A DNA stretch of 64,000 bases, from positions 1 to 64,000 of the forward strand of contig CAVUHL010000001.1 in the NCBI GenBank assembly GCA_963741305.1. Direction: 5' to 3'. Below, in pieces: positions 38,118 through 46,453 of the stretch. Under the pieces are notes generated by a model. It was not told where the DNA came from. It ran no database searches and saw nothing but the letters and a program-made list of their open reading frames with translations. Positions within the stretch are counted from its first letter, which is position 1; every line of letters starts with the position of its first letter. The position numbers and the translations under genes are program-made. This DNA comes from DATMER01 sp963741305. Lineage in GTDB: Bacteria; Acidobacteriota; Thermoanaerobaculia; Multivoradales; UBA5704.

Positions 38118-38987
38118 ATGCCTATCGCTTCAGGCTTCGAGGTGACCGACAGAATCCGAATCGCCGCCATTATCGCGGTGTTCTCTGTCGACTCTCTCTA
38201 CCACAAGCTGGCCTTGAAGGGAGGAAACGCACTCCGGTTGGTCTACGAGATCCAGGACCGCACCTCTCTGGACCTGGATTTCTCGCTGGAGGGGGACTTC
38301 CCTGACTTCGATGAAACCCGTGATTCCCTGCTTCACGCTCTCAAAGATCGCCTGGATTCGGCCGGATACCATGTGTTCGACGAGCGTTTGTTCAAGCGCC
38401 CGCCGAACCCCACCGGAACCTGGGGCGGTTACCGGCTCAAGTTCAAGGTCATTGCCAAGGAAGACTACGAGCGGCTCGGGGGTGACTTGGCCAGCCTACG
38501 CCGAAGCGCCATCAACCCCCTGAGGGCCACCCAGACCCGCACTTGGACCGTAGAGATCAGCAAGTACGAGTTCTGCGAAGGCAAGGTCAAGCGCGAGATC
38601 GAGGACCATACCATCTACGTCTACACCCCGCAGATGCTTGTCATCGAGAAGCTCCGGGCCCTCTGCCAGCAGATGCCGGAGTACCCTCACCGAGGCCACC
38701 CCGCTCCACGGGCCAGAGATTTTTACGATATCCACGAGGTGCTGCAAAAGCTCATCCTGGCGGAGGACCTCAAAACGGCGGAAAGCGTCGAGCTCGCTCG
38801 TGCTATTTTCGAGGCAAAGCAGGTCCCCCTTGTGCTTTTGTCACGGCTCCGGGAGACCCGCGACTTCCACGCGCCGGATTGGCCCAGCGTCGATCAGTCG
38901 ATTCTGGGACGCCGCGATCCCTTTGATGTCTACTTCGATTTTGTCGTCCGCCTCGTTGAGGAGCTAGAACATGTCTGGGTGGTGTAG
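38118..38987 (+). CDS. AbiEii/AbiGii-type nucleotidyltransferase toxin
   Basis: 289 aa, intact. KLALKGGNALRLVYEI and TSLDLDFSLEGDFPDF are the GGxxL...DLDFS nucleotidyltransferase motifs of AbiEii. YTPQMLVIEKLRALCQQMPE and ARDFYDIHEVLQKL follow the usual family layout. AbiEii-type enzymes arrest growth by nucleotidyl transfer (to tRNA in studied MenT relatives). Convergent with the antitoxin gene, overlapping it by 24 nt at the 3' ends; a usual abiE operon is tandem. Confidence 0.9.
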   Translation: MPIASGFEVTDRIRIAAIIAVFSVDSLYHKLALKGGNALRLVYEIQDRTSLDLDFSLEGDFPDFDETRDSLLHALKDRLDSAGYHVFDERLFKRPPNPTGTWGGYRLKFKVIAKEDYERLGGDLASLRRSAINPLRATQTRTWTVEISKYEFCEGKVKREIEDHTIYVYTPQMLVIEKLRALCQQMPEYPHRGHPAPRARDFYDIHEVLQKLILAEDLKTAESVELARAIFEAKQVPLVLLSRLRETRDFHAPDWPSVDQSILGRRDPFDVYFDFVVRLVEELEHVWVV

Positions 38988-39866
38988 GCGCCAGCGTTTC
39001 GAGTAGGCGCGGTTCGATAGCCCATGCGCGAGGTAGAAATCGAGATCCGTCCCGAGCTCCTCCACCCGTGCCAGGGCCTGTTCTGCGTAGTCTGCTCGCT
39101 CCATATAGAAGCCAATCGCCTGGTGATAGGGATACATGTAGTTGAGTTTCTTCAGAGTGGCGAGGAGTACCCCGATCGAGACGCGATCCTTGGCGGCGCG
39201 GTACGCCTCCAGCACCTGGTAGATGCCCCCTGCATAGGTCGGTCTCACGGCAATGTCGATGAGGGTACGCTCAAGCTTTGTAGCCATGAGAAGCTCGCCT
39301 TCTATGCCCTTGAGAGTGCCGACTTCGAGGTTGCCCGTAGATTTGCCGCTGAGCAGCACGACCTCGTACCCGGGGCCGCTCAAGATATAGTTCGTCTCAC
39401 GCCCCGGCCGGGAGAAGGCCCGGGTCAGTGCCTCTTGCGTAAGTACGCCCTCCGGCTCAGGTTTGGGTGCCTGCTCTCGATTCACATAGATGCGGAGCGG
39501 TAGCTGTTCGGTCAGCCCATGAAGGAAGACCGCTGAAGCGTGCGACAAGTACGAACCACCTCGCAGCGACAGTGCAACCTCAAAGGCTGTGGCTCCCTGG
39601 AGCACGTAGCGTCGAAAGCTTGGGTAGCGTGTGCTCTCCAGGTCTACCGGCTGGAGAATCCCCTCGTCCAACAGATACTGTAGAAAGGCCCCCTCGCTCA
39701 TCTTCGGCATGACCGTCCGGCGGACTTGACGCACCTCTTCCAGCCGCAATGCTCGTTGGCCGAAAGCCCCCAGGCTGGCAAGCAGCGTCCCCCGCTCTGC
39801 TTCAAGGCGCTCGCGCTGTCTTCGAGGCCCCATGGCTCCCTTAGTATATATACCTAAGGGTGCCAT
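38964..39866 (-). CDS. AbiEi-type antitoxin/transcriptional regulator
   Basis: About 300 aa from the ATG at 39866 (GGAGGAGG 4 nt upstream); starts at 39908 or 39833 are possible. N-terminal winged-HTH-like region (KMSEGAFLQYLLDEGILQPV), middle TAFEVALSLRGGSYLSHASA and VFLHGLTEQLP, LERTLIDIAVRPTYAGGIYQ, and a C-terminus IGFYMERADYAEQALARVEE ending SKRWRLHHP, all typical of AbiEi family proteins. AbiEi binds inverted repeats at its promoter; three palindromes lie at its 5' end. Confidence 0.85.
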   Translation of the reverse strand: MAPLGIYTKGAMGPRRQRERLEAERGTLLASLGAFGQRALRLEEVRQVRRTVMPKMSEGAFLQYLLDEGILQPVDLESTRYPSFRRYVLQGATAFEVALSLRGGSYLSHASAVFLHGLTEQLPLRIYVNREQAPKPEPEGVLTQEALTRAFSRPGRETNYILSGPGYEVVLLSGKSTGNLEVGTLKGIEGELLMATKLERTLIDIAVRPTYAGGIYQVLEAYRAAKDRVSIGVLLATLKKLNYMYPYHQAIGFYMERADYAEQALARVEELGTDLDFYLAHGLSNRAYSKRWRLHHPDMF

Positions 39867-39868
39867 GG
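39830..39868. promoter_or_regulatory. TATATA palindrome 1 at the AbiEi start
   Basis: Near-perfect 39-bp inverted repeat: CCATGGC-CCCTTAG arms around GTATATATAC (39844-39853). Two candidate AbiEi start codons lie within it. Likely operator for autoregulation; it could also fold in mRNA and hide the start. Confidence 0.75.
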
Positions 39869-39962
39869 GGCCTCCTCCATCTGACGGCGGTAGAGGGGAC
39901 TCGGTCACGCTGGCCAGCGACAGCGAACCCAGAGCCTTGGTCTAAAGTGAGGGTAGCATTGA

Positions 39963-39988
39963 GAAGCTAGGTATATATACCTAGCTTC
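39963..39988. promoter_or_regulatory. TATATA palindrome 2
   Basis: Perfect 26-bp palindrome, arms GAAGCTAG around GTATATATAC. Same core as palindrome 1, different arms; centre 127 bp from that of palindrome 1. Confidence 0.75.
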
Positions 39989-40078
39989 CAGAACGAGCAT
40001 CATCAGCCCTCTCTCTTGGTAAACCGTTGATAATAGGGAGCTTAGATTCTTGGCATCCTGAAGCAGAGACCGTTGGAT

Positions 40079-40104
40079 ACTCCTTGGTATATATACCAAG
40101 GAGT
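40079..40104. promoter_or_regulatory. TATATA palindrome 3
   Basis: Perfect 26-bp palindrome, arms ACTCCTTG around GTATATATAC. Centre 116 bp from palindrome 2. The core is invariant, and the arms differ from the other two sites but are self-complementary. Confidence 0.75.
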
Positions 40105-40128
40105 CAACAGACTGCCGCAGCAACGTGG

Positions 40129-40200
40129 TCGGCGCTGACGTTCGGCCGTGAGCCGGTCTTACGTCCGGGCCGCCGAGCTACCCCGCAGCTCGCCGAGGTC
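40129..40200 (+). pseudogene. Partial second copy of the small phage gene at 37730
   Basis: CGCTGACGTTCGGCCGTGAG through CCGGGCCGCCGAGCT matches 37812-37860 with few changes (LTFGREPV then shifted). Only about 70 bp. It marks the right edge of the AbiE cassette. Confidence 0.7.
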
Positions 40201-40217
40201 TCCCCCGCGAGGTCGTG

Positions 40218-40510
40218 ATGCAAGTCAGTCTCTCCCTCAGCCCCGGCTATCGCCTGAAGATCTCGCGGGCCTCGCGCATGAGCGAGCTCGTGGACCGCGC
40301 CATCACCCGCCTCGCCGCCCTCGGAGGAAGCGCCCCCTTCCTGGAGATCCTCCGCCGCTGGCTCCAGCGCCGTCAGGAGAAGCGCCAGGAGCAGCTCCAA
40401 CTCGACGTCCGGATCCTGGAAGAGGGCCACGCCCTGCGCCAGGAGGCCTACCAGCGCGAGCGCGAGGCCCTGCAGGTCCTGGCCGAGGAGCGCGAGCGCC
40501 GCCACAAGGC
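40218..40510 (+). pseudogene. Phage structural-gene fragment, first copy
   Basis: MQVSLSLSPGYRLKISRASR, SELVDRAITRLAALGGSAPF, LEILRRWLQRRQEKRQEQLQ, a long charged helix ending LAEERERRHKA, then unrelated sequence. Its 3' part is cut by the next cassette. Family not recognised; coiled-coil composition fits a phage late gene. Parts recur at 41325 and, inverted, at 44696. Confidence 0.55.
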
Positions 40511-40535
40511 ATGCGCATGGCTTTCGTCGTTCCGT

Positions 40536-41057
40536 TCAAGGAGGGGGTCTACAGTCCAAGCAAGGTGTGAGCCCCTCGGCTATCGCCTGCGTTACCGTTA
40601 CCCGAGTGGCATTTGCATTCACATGCCTACAATCTTCCTTGTGGTACCTCCTTCCGGTCGGCATTCGATACACGAACGCCTCCACCACCGGTGGAGGCGG
40701 TGGCGCCGGCTCGGCGGTTTCACCTATTTCCTGCTTTACCGCGTTCGCCGGCGGGCAGTCCACCGCTGGCGAGCCCACCAAGACCTCAGGGTGCCATGGC
40801 TGCCAAGTCAGCAGAAGAACCACTGTCGCGGCAGCCGCTCCTGCTAGAGTGAAGGAAATATCACGCCAAACGCGTCGAGAGATCGCTTCTCGAAAGGCGA
40901 TTAGGCCGCAAACAAACGTCAAGCTAATGCAGATCAAGCCTCCAAAACATTGAGATAGGCGGAATTGTACAATTGAAAGTATGCTACCAATTACACCTAT
41001 AGCGCCGAAAAGATAGCGGCCGAAGACTCTGCTCCTTGCCACAAACTGAGGGTCCAT
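40536..41057 (-). CDS. Membrane protein with C-terminal CHC..C metal-binding module
   Basis: 173 aa from the ATG at 41057. Three to four hydrophobic segments (YLFGAIGVIGSILSIV, GGLICISLTFVCGLIAF, ISFTLAGAAAATVVLLLT), a Pro-rich linker, then YRMPTGRRYHKEDCRHV and AIAEGLTPCLDCRPP, the small Cys/His module often found after nuclease or competence domains (Y-H-x3-C ... L-x-PCxxC). Lower GC than its surroundings. Lies between two partial copies of the phage gene at 40218 and 41325. Function unknown. Confidence 0.65.
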   Translation of the reverse strand: MDPQFVARSRVFGRYLFGAIGVIGSILSIVQFRLSQCFGGLICISLTFVCGLIAFREAISRRVWRDISFTLAGAAAATVVLLLTWQPWHPEVLVGSPAVDCPPANAVKQEIGETAEPAPPPPPVVEAFVYRMPTGRRYHKEDCRHVNANATRVTVTQAIAEGLTPCLDCRPPP

Positions 41058-41324
41058 CACAGCACCTTGAAAATTATAACACTGCCCGGAACTAAAGCGC
41101 CATGAGCAGACCGCCGCCAAGGGAGCCCTTCGCCCCCTCGGCGAAGGGAGGAAGTGACAGACGTTTCGAGTAGGGCGCCCAGAAGGACCTCTCCACCTTC
41201 CTTCTCCGATTCGCGAGCTCGGGAAGGCCGGTTTGCTAGGAATAGGTGCTACCCGGAAGGCGTGCCTGGCACCTTGCCCCCTGCCGAATAGGTCCGAATA
41301 GGTGCCACTGAAGATTCCGGACAT

Positions 41325-41560
41325 CGCGCATCACCGGCTTGGACGCCCTCGGAGGAAGCGCCGCCTTTCTGGAGATCCTCCGTCGCTGGCTCCAGCGCCG
41401 TCAGGACAAGCGCCAGGAGCAGCTCCAACTCGACGTCCGCATCATGGAAGAGGGCCACGCCCTCCGCCAGGAGGCCTACCAGCGCGAGCGAGAGCCTCGC
41501 CGAAGAGCGCGAGCGCCGCCACAAGGCCGAGCTTCTCGCCCTAGAGGCTCAGATGCATGG
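41325..41560 (+). pseudogene. Phage structural-gene fragment, second copy
   Basis: LGGSAAFLEILRRWLQRRQD, LQLDVRIMEEGHALRQEAYQ, RERE then shifted LAEERERRHKAEL. About 80-90% alike to 40299-40508 by eye, with one frame break near 41495. Confidence 0.65.
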
Positions 41561-41730
41561 AGGCGCTCTCACCCGGGGCCAACGAAGACCTAACCCGGTG
41601 CCTCGAAGACGCCACCCCCCCTGGGCCGGCGCTCCTAGCCTGACGACACCGAGACCCGCCGTCTCGATGGTAGAATACCCAATTGTCGAATGGGACCTGG
41701 GCGCTACGGCTGCCCTATGGAGAAGAAGAA

Positions 41731-42504
41731 ATGATCACACCCGCTGACGTTGCCGCCTATATCGGTGCGGCTGCATGGCTTCCGCAGATCGGCTCGTGGG
41801 TTCACGACTACTGGGCAAAGCCGGTCATTTCCATAGTCCCTGCCCGCACGGCGCAGGTAGGCTTTACTCGGTTAGGTCCCATCTTCAACTTGGGTATGGC
41901 TCTTACTTCTGACCGGAAATCGGCAATCATTGAAAGCTTCGACGCAACGCTTAAGCACCAAGACGGCGAAAGTCGGTCTCTTGCGTGGGCTGGGATGAAT
42001 GAGACCTTCAGCGAAATCACTGACCCGCTAGGAAACCGCCAGATCGTCGCTCGTGAAACAAGCATCGCATTTAAGATTGCTCCGGACGTGCTTCTAGAGA
42101 AATTCGTGAGATTTCAGGAGCCGCGTTTCACCGAGCACACTCAAGAAGCTATTAACGAACTTGTGTCACATTTTACGTTCCTGAAGAATACCTCCGCGGA
42201 CTTTGTTGATCAAGCCTTGCAGAGTAAAGAGTTGCATAAGGCTCTGGAGGCCCAGAAGAATTGCTTCTGGTGGAAGGCGGGCCGCTACAATGTGTCGTTT
42301 TCAATGGGAGCTGCCAAGCCGCTAAAGCTTGAAAAATATTCTTATCATTTCCATTTAACAACCGCGGACATCGAAGCCCTGAAGCAGAATTTTCCCACTC
42401 TGGACGCGGATCTTCGGAACGTCATAAACTCGAACCTTCCGGCGCATGAGCCAGAGCCGGTAAACTGGACGTGGCGTTCTGTGACGCTTCAAAAACCAGC
42501 GTAG
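41731..42504 (+). CDS. Hypothetical protein in cargo position
   Basis: 257 aa, intact, ATG preceded by GGAGAAGAAGAA. N-terminal hydrophobic/amphipathic stretch (DVAAYIGAAAWLPQIGSWVH), then a beta-rich region RLGPIFNLGMALTSDRKSA, mixed regions and VNWTWRSVTLQKP at the end. GC and codon use (AAA, TTT, ATT frequent) are clearly lower than flanking genes, so recently acquired. No family recognised. Its place between phage-gene duplicates and an Mrr-like remnant suggests a defence or cargo gene. Confidence 0.65.
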   Translation: MITPADVAAYIGAAAWLPQIGSWVHDYWAKPVISIVPARTAQVGFTRLGPIFNLGMALTSDRKSAIIESFDATLKHQDGESRSLAWAGMNETFSEITDPLGNRQIVARETSIAFKIAPDVLLEKFVRFQEPRFTEHTQEAINELVSHFTFLKNTSADFVDQALQSKELHKALEAQKNCFWWKAGRYNVSFSMGAAKPLKLEKYSYHFHLTTADIEALKQNFPTLDADLRNVINSNLPAHEPEPVNWTWRSVTLQKPA

Positions 42505-42585
42505 ATCCGCATGCTTGCGCCCTGTGATCAGGAGAGGATAGGACGCGGACTTCACGCTTTTTTAGCAGATGGCTATCTGGTTTAC

Positions 42586-42987
42586 ACGAATTCAGCTAAT
42601 CACAACAACTAGTGAGTTTATCGGGACTAAGTCTGGTTTTGAGCGCAATGGCTGTCAGGTCGGATAGGCGCCGGGCGCGACGACGACAACGTCGATGCTC
42701 GCATCTGGCCGAGCGATCGGGTCGCGGTCGCGCCACCAGGCATACTCGTGCAGTGCAAAAGAGAGAAGCAGAAGGTCAGCAAGGTTGTCGTGAAAGCGCT
42801 GTGGGCAGACATCACTCACGAAAAGGCGTCATCCGGTCTCGTCGTCACCACGACCGCACTTTCCCCCGGGGAGAGAAAGACCTGTACGGCTCGCGCGTAT
42901 CCGATCGAAGAGGCCAATCGCAGTACACTCCGGAAGTGGATCGAACGAATGCGAACGCCACACACCGGGGTGATTCTCGGTGAGTAG
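42586..42987 (+). pseudogene. Mrr-like restriction endonuclease remnant
   Basis: Reads SGFERNGCQV, then after an indel GRIGAGRDDDNVDARIWP and ILVQCKREKQKVSKVVVKAL, SGLVVTTTALSPGE, LRKWIERMRTPHTGVI. The D...QCK pattern with following ALWADI and GLVVTT is the PF04471-type nuclease core. The 5' part of the gene is missing. Confidence 0.6.
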
Positions 42988-43444
42988 GCCAAGTGGAGAG
43001 GTGCCCGCCGGAGATAGGTGCCACCCATCAGAAGGCTCTTGTCAACTCCCCGCACCTTTTCCTTCCCGGGAGTCTCCGGGTGTTTGGGTGGGTGGGGGAA
43101 GGTCGAGTCTGCCGATCCGGTTCCGGTTGCGCGTCCGCTTTCTCCATGTTCGGGTGCGGGGATCCGCACCAGCCACCCATCGGGTTCTAGGCAGGGGGAA
43201 GCCGGGAACTTGCTTCCCTCCACCCCTGGCCCTGTTGAGAGCCCCCAGAAAATCGTCGGTTCCAGATCACCGTCCAAGTGTCAAGGGACACCCGCTGTGG
43301 CTCCCCGGATTAAGGGGTCCAGCACCAGATGGCTCGGGACCTGGGCGCATCCCATCGCAGAACGGCAGACCAGGGCAGGGTCCAGTCACCCTCGTTGGTT
43401 GAGGCCAGCACCTATTCAGGCTCCCTGCCCGGGTCTGTTTCAAA
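42988..43444. other. Intergenic, no gene recognised
   Basis: Open frames are low-complexity Pro/Ser/Arg-rich and show no conserved motifs or ribosome sites. Confidence 0.4.
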
Positions 43445-44460
43445 TCAGCCAAATGCCTGTTCAACGCGGAAAGGTACCTGGTCGTGCAGAACGTAGAAAA
43501 CGGCTCGAGCCGTCTTGTCGGCTACCGCCCGTAGCGCCAAGATCGGATTGGTCTTGGCACTCTTCCGCTCGTAGTAGCGTTTGGCCCGTGGTTCGAACCG
43601 GATGATGAAATGGGCCGCTTCGGTGAAAGCCCAAGACAGATAAGGATTCCCATTCTTCACGTTACCTTAGCCTTTCACCTTGCCATTGCTGAGGTGCTTG
43701 CTGGGCACACAGCGGCAGTAGGAGCAGAAGTGCCCGACATCAGAGAATCGGTCTATTGATCCCGCTTCATACATAATGGTCAAGGCAAGGGTCTGGCCAA
43801 TGCCTGGGATTTCCAACAGTCGCTGGAAGTCAGGCCGTAGCCGGGCCTGCTTCAGAACAGCCTTTTCAATCATGGTGATCTGGACTTTGAGATCGGAGAT
43901 CACCTTGAGAGTGCTGGTGAAAGACAGTGCCAAGCAGGGATCGACGAAGCGTTGCTCGATCTCCTCGGCCGTGAGCCGCTTGAGCTCGTTGCTCGGCACC
44001 TGCTGGCCTGTTTGACGGCTGAAAAGGTTCTTCAGGCTAAGCAGGTTGGCGGTGCGCTGCCGGACCAGGAACGTGCGTCGGCGCAGAAGATCCCGCAGCG
44101 GGCGTTCCTCTTTCGGGTAGATGTAGCCGCAAGGTAGGACCCCGAGTTGGAGTAGATGAGCAAGCCACCGGGCATCATGGCGATCGTCGCGGTACTTGAG
44201 TCCCTCATACTGCCGCACGGCAGAGGTATTGACGAGTGGACCCGGTAGCCATGCTCCATGAGCCCGTCGACAAGCCAATACCAGTTGAAGGTCGACTCCA
44301 CAGCGATACCGACGAGCTGCTCGCGGTAAGGCTCTAGGCAGTCAAAGATCATTTCAAGGCGATTGGGTAGCTTTCGGCTCAACACAAGCTGGTGATCGTC
44401 GTCGAGGACGACCAAATAGTTGTTGTTTGAGTGTAAGTCGATTCCGCAGTACACTTTCAT
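43445..44460 (-). CDS. IS110-family transposase (frame break and in-frame TAA)
   Basis: N-terminus MKVYCGIDLHSNNNYLVVLD (first DEDD Asp), AVESTFNWYWLVDGLMEHG, then after a shift near 44240 LKYRDDRHDARWLAHLLQLG, and the C-terminal domain LEIPGIGQTLALTIMYEAGS, SNGKVKG, TAA (43667-43669), GNVKNGNPYLSWAFTEAA in the same frame. The TAA replaces one codon of the usual KGxGN motif. Likely inactive. IS110 elements use a bridge RNA encoded in a non-coding end. Confidence 0.85.
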
Positions 44461-44462
44461 CT

Positions 44463-44522
44463 CGCTCCTCCTTCTCGTGGATTGGCCTCCCGACGAGCTT
44501 AACCCTCGTCAGAAGGAGGAGC
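44463..44522. repeat. Inverted repeat at the IS110 5' end
   Basis: GCTCCTCCTTCT (44463-44474) and AGAAGGAGGAGC (44511-44522), perfect 12-bp arms, just upstream of the transposase start. Subterminal repeats like this occur in IS110/IS1111 elements. Confidence 0.6.
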
Positions 44523-44599
44523 CTTCTGGATGATCTTCACCCTTTTCGCTAAGCCGCTCCTCCCCGCCTCTCCCGGGCCCTTTTCCAAGTGTTTGCCCC

Positions 44600-44742
44600 A
44601 GCCCGGTTCTTCTGTCTCATTCCCGCCCCTACTAGCGCGGATTGAGATTTTTCGCACCATGGCCCTCCGGACGCGGCCCGCGCGGACCCTAGGCCAACTC
44701 GGCTTTGTGGCGGCGCTCTCGCTCTTCGGCGAGGGCCTACGG
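44600..44742 (-). repeat. Repeated gene 3' end (RRHKAELA / HGAKNLNPR), copy 1
   Basis: On minus: EERERRHKAELA then TAG, then GPRPEGHGAKNLNPR and TAG. The first part matches the phage gene at 41505 in inverted orientation. The HGAKNLNPR part with the following roughly 60 bp (44600-44685) recurs at 46930-47015. Confidence 0.6.
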
Positions 44743-44835
44743 CGTGGCGGTAGGGCCTCAACTGCCTATCTGGACTCCTCCGTCAAGACCTGAGGGGGAG
44801 GGCGGGGGAACCCTCTGCTCTTTTCGGAGGCGGCT

Positions 44836-44965
44836 GCTCCCCCCGTCGGCACAGTCGTTGAACACTGCGGGAGCCGCGGAGCTGTCAAGGCCGGCGAAGC
44901 CGCCGGAGGGAAGCCTTGACAGCTCCGCGAGCTCCCGCAGTACGCTTTCGTTCGACGGGGGGAGC
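44836..44965. other. Long imperfect hairpin
   Basis: Outer arms GCTCCCCCCGTCG / CGACGGGGGGAGC (44836-44848 with 44953-44965). Inner arms of about 28 nt (44864-44891 with 44913-44941) have one or two mismatches, loop about 20 nt. Could be a structured RNA, a MITE-like element, or part of an IS110 end. No ORF. Confidence 0.55.
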
Positions 44966-45270
44966 CCAGAGGATTGGGTGGGGGATGACGGATTGGTTTT
45001 CTCCGCCGTGAAGATTCAACGGACGCGGATGCGCAGCGCGATAGGTTGAGACTGCACTCGTATCTTCGGCCTTTTCGTGGAGCTGTCAGCAGCTCCGGGC
45101 CAGGATGGAAAACGCGCGTTGGGGTGCCGATCCCGTTGACGGCCTCGAGGGCCAGGCAGTTGACCGGCGTGTCCCCAACGCTCGGTCCAACCGATCGTGC
45201 CATCCGTCGATTCTGATCCGAGCAGTTCACGGCAGGGGAATCCTTCGTCTCGATCTCGTTCCGAAGAGCG

Positions 45271-46299
45271 TCAAGGAGCGACCGTTCGAGCCTTATAGGA
45301 AGTGTCGTTCTTCCATACCGCCCAGACGATCCGTGCCAGCTTGTTGGCGAGAGCCACCGTAGCGCGGTGATGCCCTCTTAGGCGCTGGACCTGAAGGGCC
45401 CAGTGACGCAGTTGGTCTGGCTGCTCCTGGCGTCGGGCCGCGTGGGTCAGCACCGATCGCGCGCCATTGATCAGCAGCGAACGCAGATAGGCGTCTCCGG
45501 CTTTGTTGATGCTGCCGAGTCGCCGGCGCAAGCCGCTGGAGTGCTCGCGAGGCGTCAGTCCAAGATAACTCGCAAAACGCCGGCCGGAGGCAAATCGTTG
45601 GCTTTCTCCGACGAAGGCGACCAGGGCTGTAGAGGTCAGCAGCCCGACTCCGGGAATCGATTGCAGGCGCTTGACCACCGGCGTCTGCTTGGCCGCGGCG
45701 CGTAGCTGTTGCTCGACTTCCTTGATCCGGCGGTCAAAATCCAGGATCTCCTGGCAAGCTGTCTCCAAGGTCGGCCGCAGGAGCTCGGGGAGCTGGTCGT
45801 CCCTCAGAAGCGCACGGACGCCTATTACGACGTGTCGCGTCCCGACCGGAATCGAAAACCCCAGCTCGCGAACGATGCCTCGAACCAGATTGATCCGGGC
45901 GTTTCGGTCCTTCATCCAGGCCGAGCGCAGCCGGTGCAGAGCAGCGATGGTCTGTTGAAACACCGACTTGACCGGTACCTCGCGGATGCGGTCATTGCGG
46001 TTGGCTTCGAGCAGTCCCTCGGCATCGGCCCGGTCCGTTTTGTTCCTGTAGACATAGCTGCGCACTGCATGCGGCGGTAGAAGCCGAACCCGGTGGCCGA
46101 GTCCCTGGATCTCCCGCGCCCAGAAGTGGGCCGTCCCACAGGCTTCCATCACGACGAGAGCGGGTTGCCTTTCGGCGAAGAAGCGAAGGAACTGGCTTCG
46201 GGTCAATCGGTGGGATTCGGAGACCTTTCCCGGCTGCCGGGAAACGGCGATCTGGAAGACGCTCTTTGCCAGGTCAACTGCGATGGTCGTAGACTCCAT
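45271..46299 (-). CDS. IS110-family (IS1111-like) transposase
   Basis: 342 aa, intact, ATG at 46299 with GGAGGAG upstream. DEDD residues: STTIAVDLAKSVFQIAVS, VVMEACGTAHFWAR, YRNKTDRADAEGLLEANR; C-terminal serine domain: LQSIPGVGLLTSTALVAFVG, SYLGLTPREHSSGLRRRLGS, YLRSLLINGARSV. Unlike the other IS110 here it is undamaged. Element ends and bridge RNA not defined; inverted GGCTCCTCC/GGAGGAGTC segments lie upstream at about 46302-46372. Confidence 0.92.
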   Translation of the reverse strand: MESTTIAVDLAKSVFQIAVSRQPGKVSESHRLTRSQFLRFFAERQPALVVMEACGTAHFWAREIQGLGHRVRLLPPHAVRSYVYRNKTDRADAEGLLEANRNDRIREVPVKSVFQQTIAALHRLRSAWMKDRNARINLVRGIVRELGFSIPVGTRHVVIGVRALLRDDQLPELLRPTLETACQEILDFDRRIKEVEQQLRAAAKQTPVVKRLQSIPGVGLLTSTALVAFVGESQRFASGRRFASYLGLTPREHSSGLRRRLGSINKAGDAYLRSLLINGARSVLTHAARRQEQPDQLRHWALQVQRLRGHHRATVALANKLARIVWAVWKNDTSYKARTVAP

Positions 46300-46453
46300 G
46301 GTGGGCTCCTCCTTCCGGTTCATCCGGCGACTTTGGCACACCCGATGCCGTACACAGTCGCAGGAGGAGTCCATTCCATCCCGCCTGCAGCTCCACGGCT
46401 GATCGGGAGGATACGGGAGACTACGTTCGGGCGCCTTGAGCTTTGGCCGCCGT

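Noticed and set aside
42988..43402. Open frames after the Mrr remnant
   Set aside because: Low complexity, no start signal, no conserved motif.
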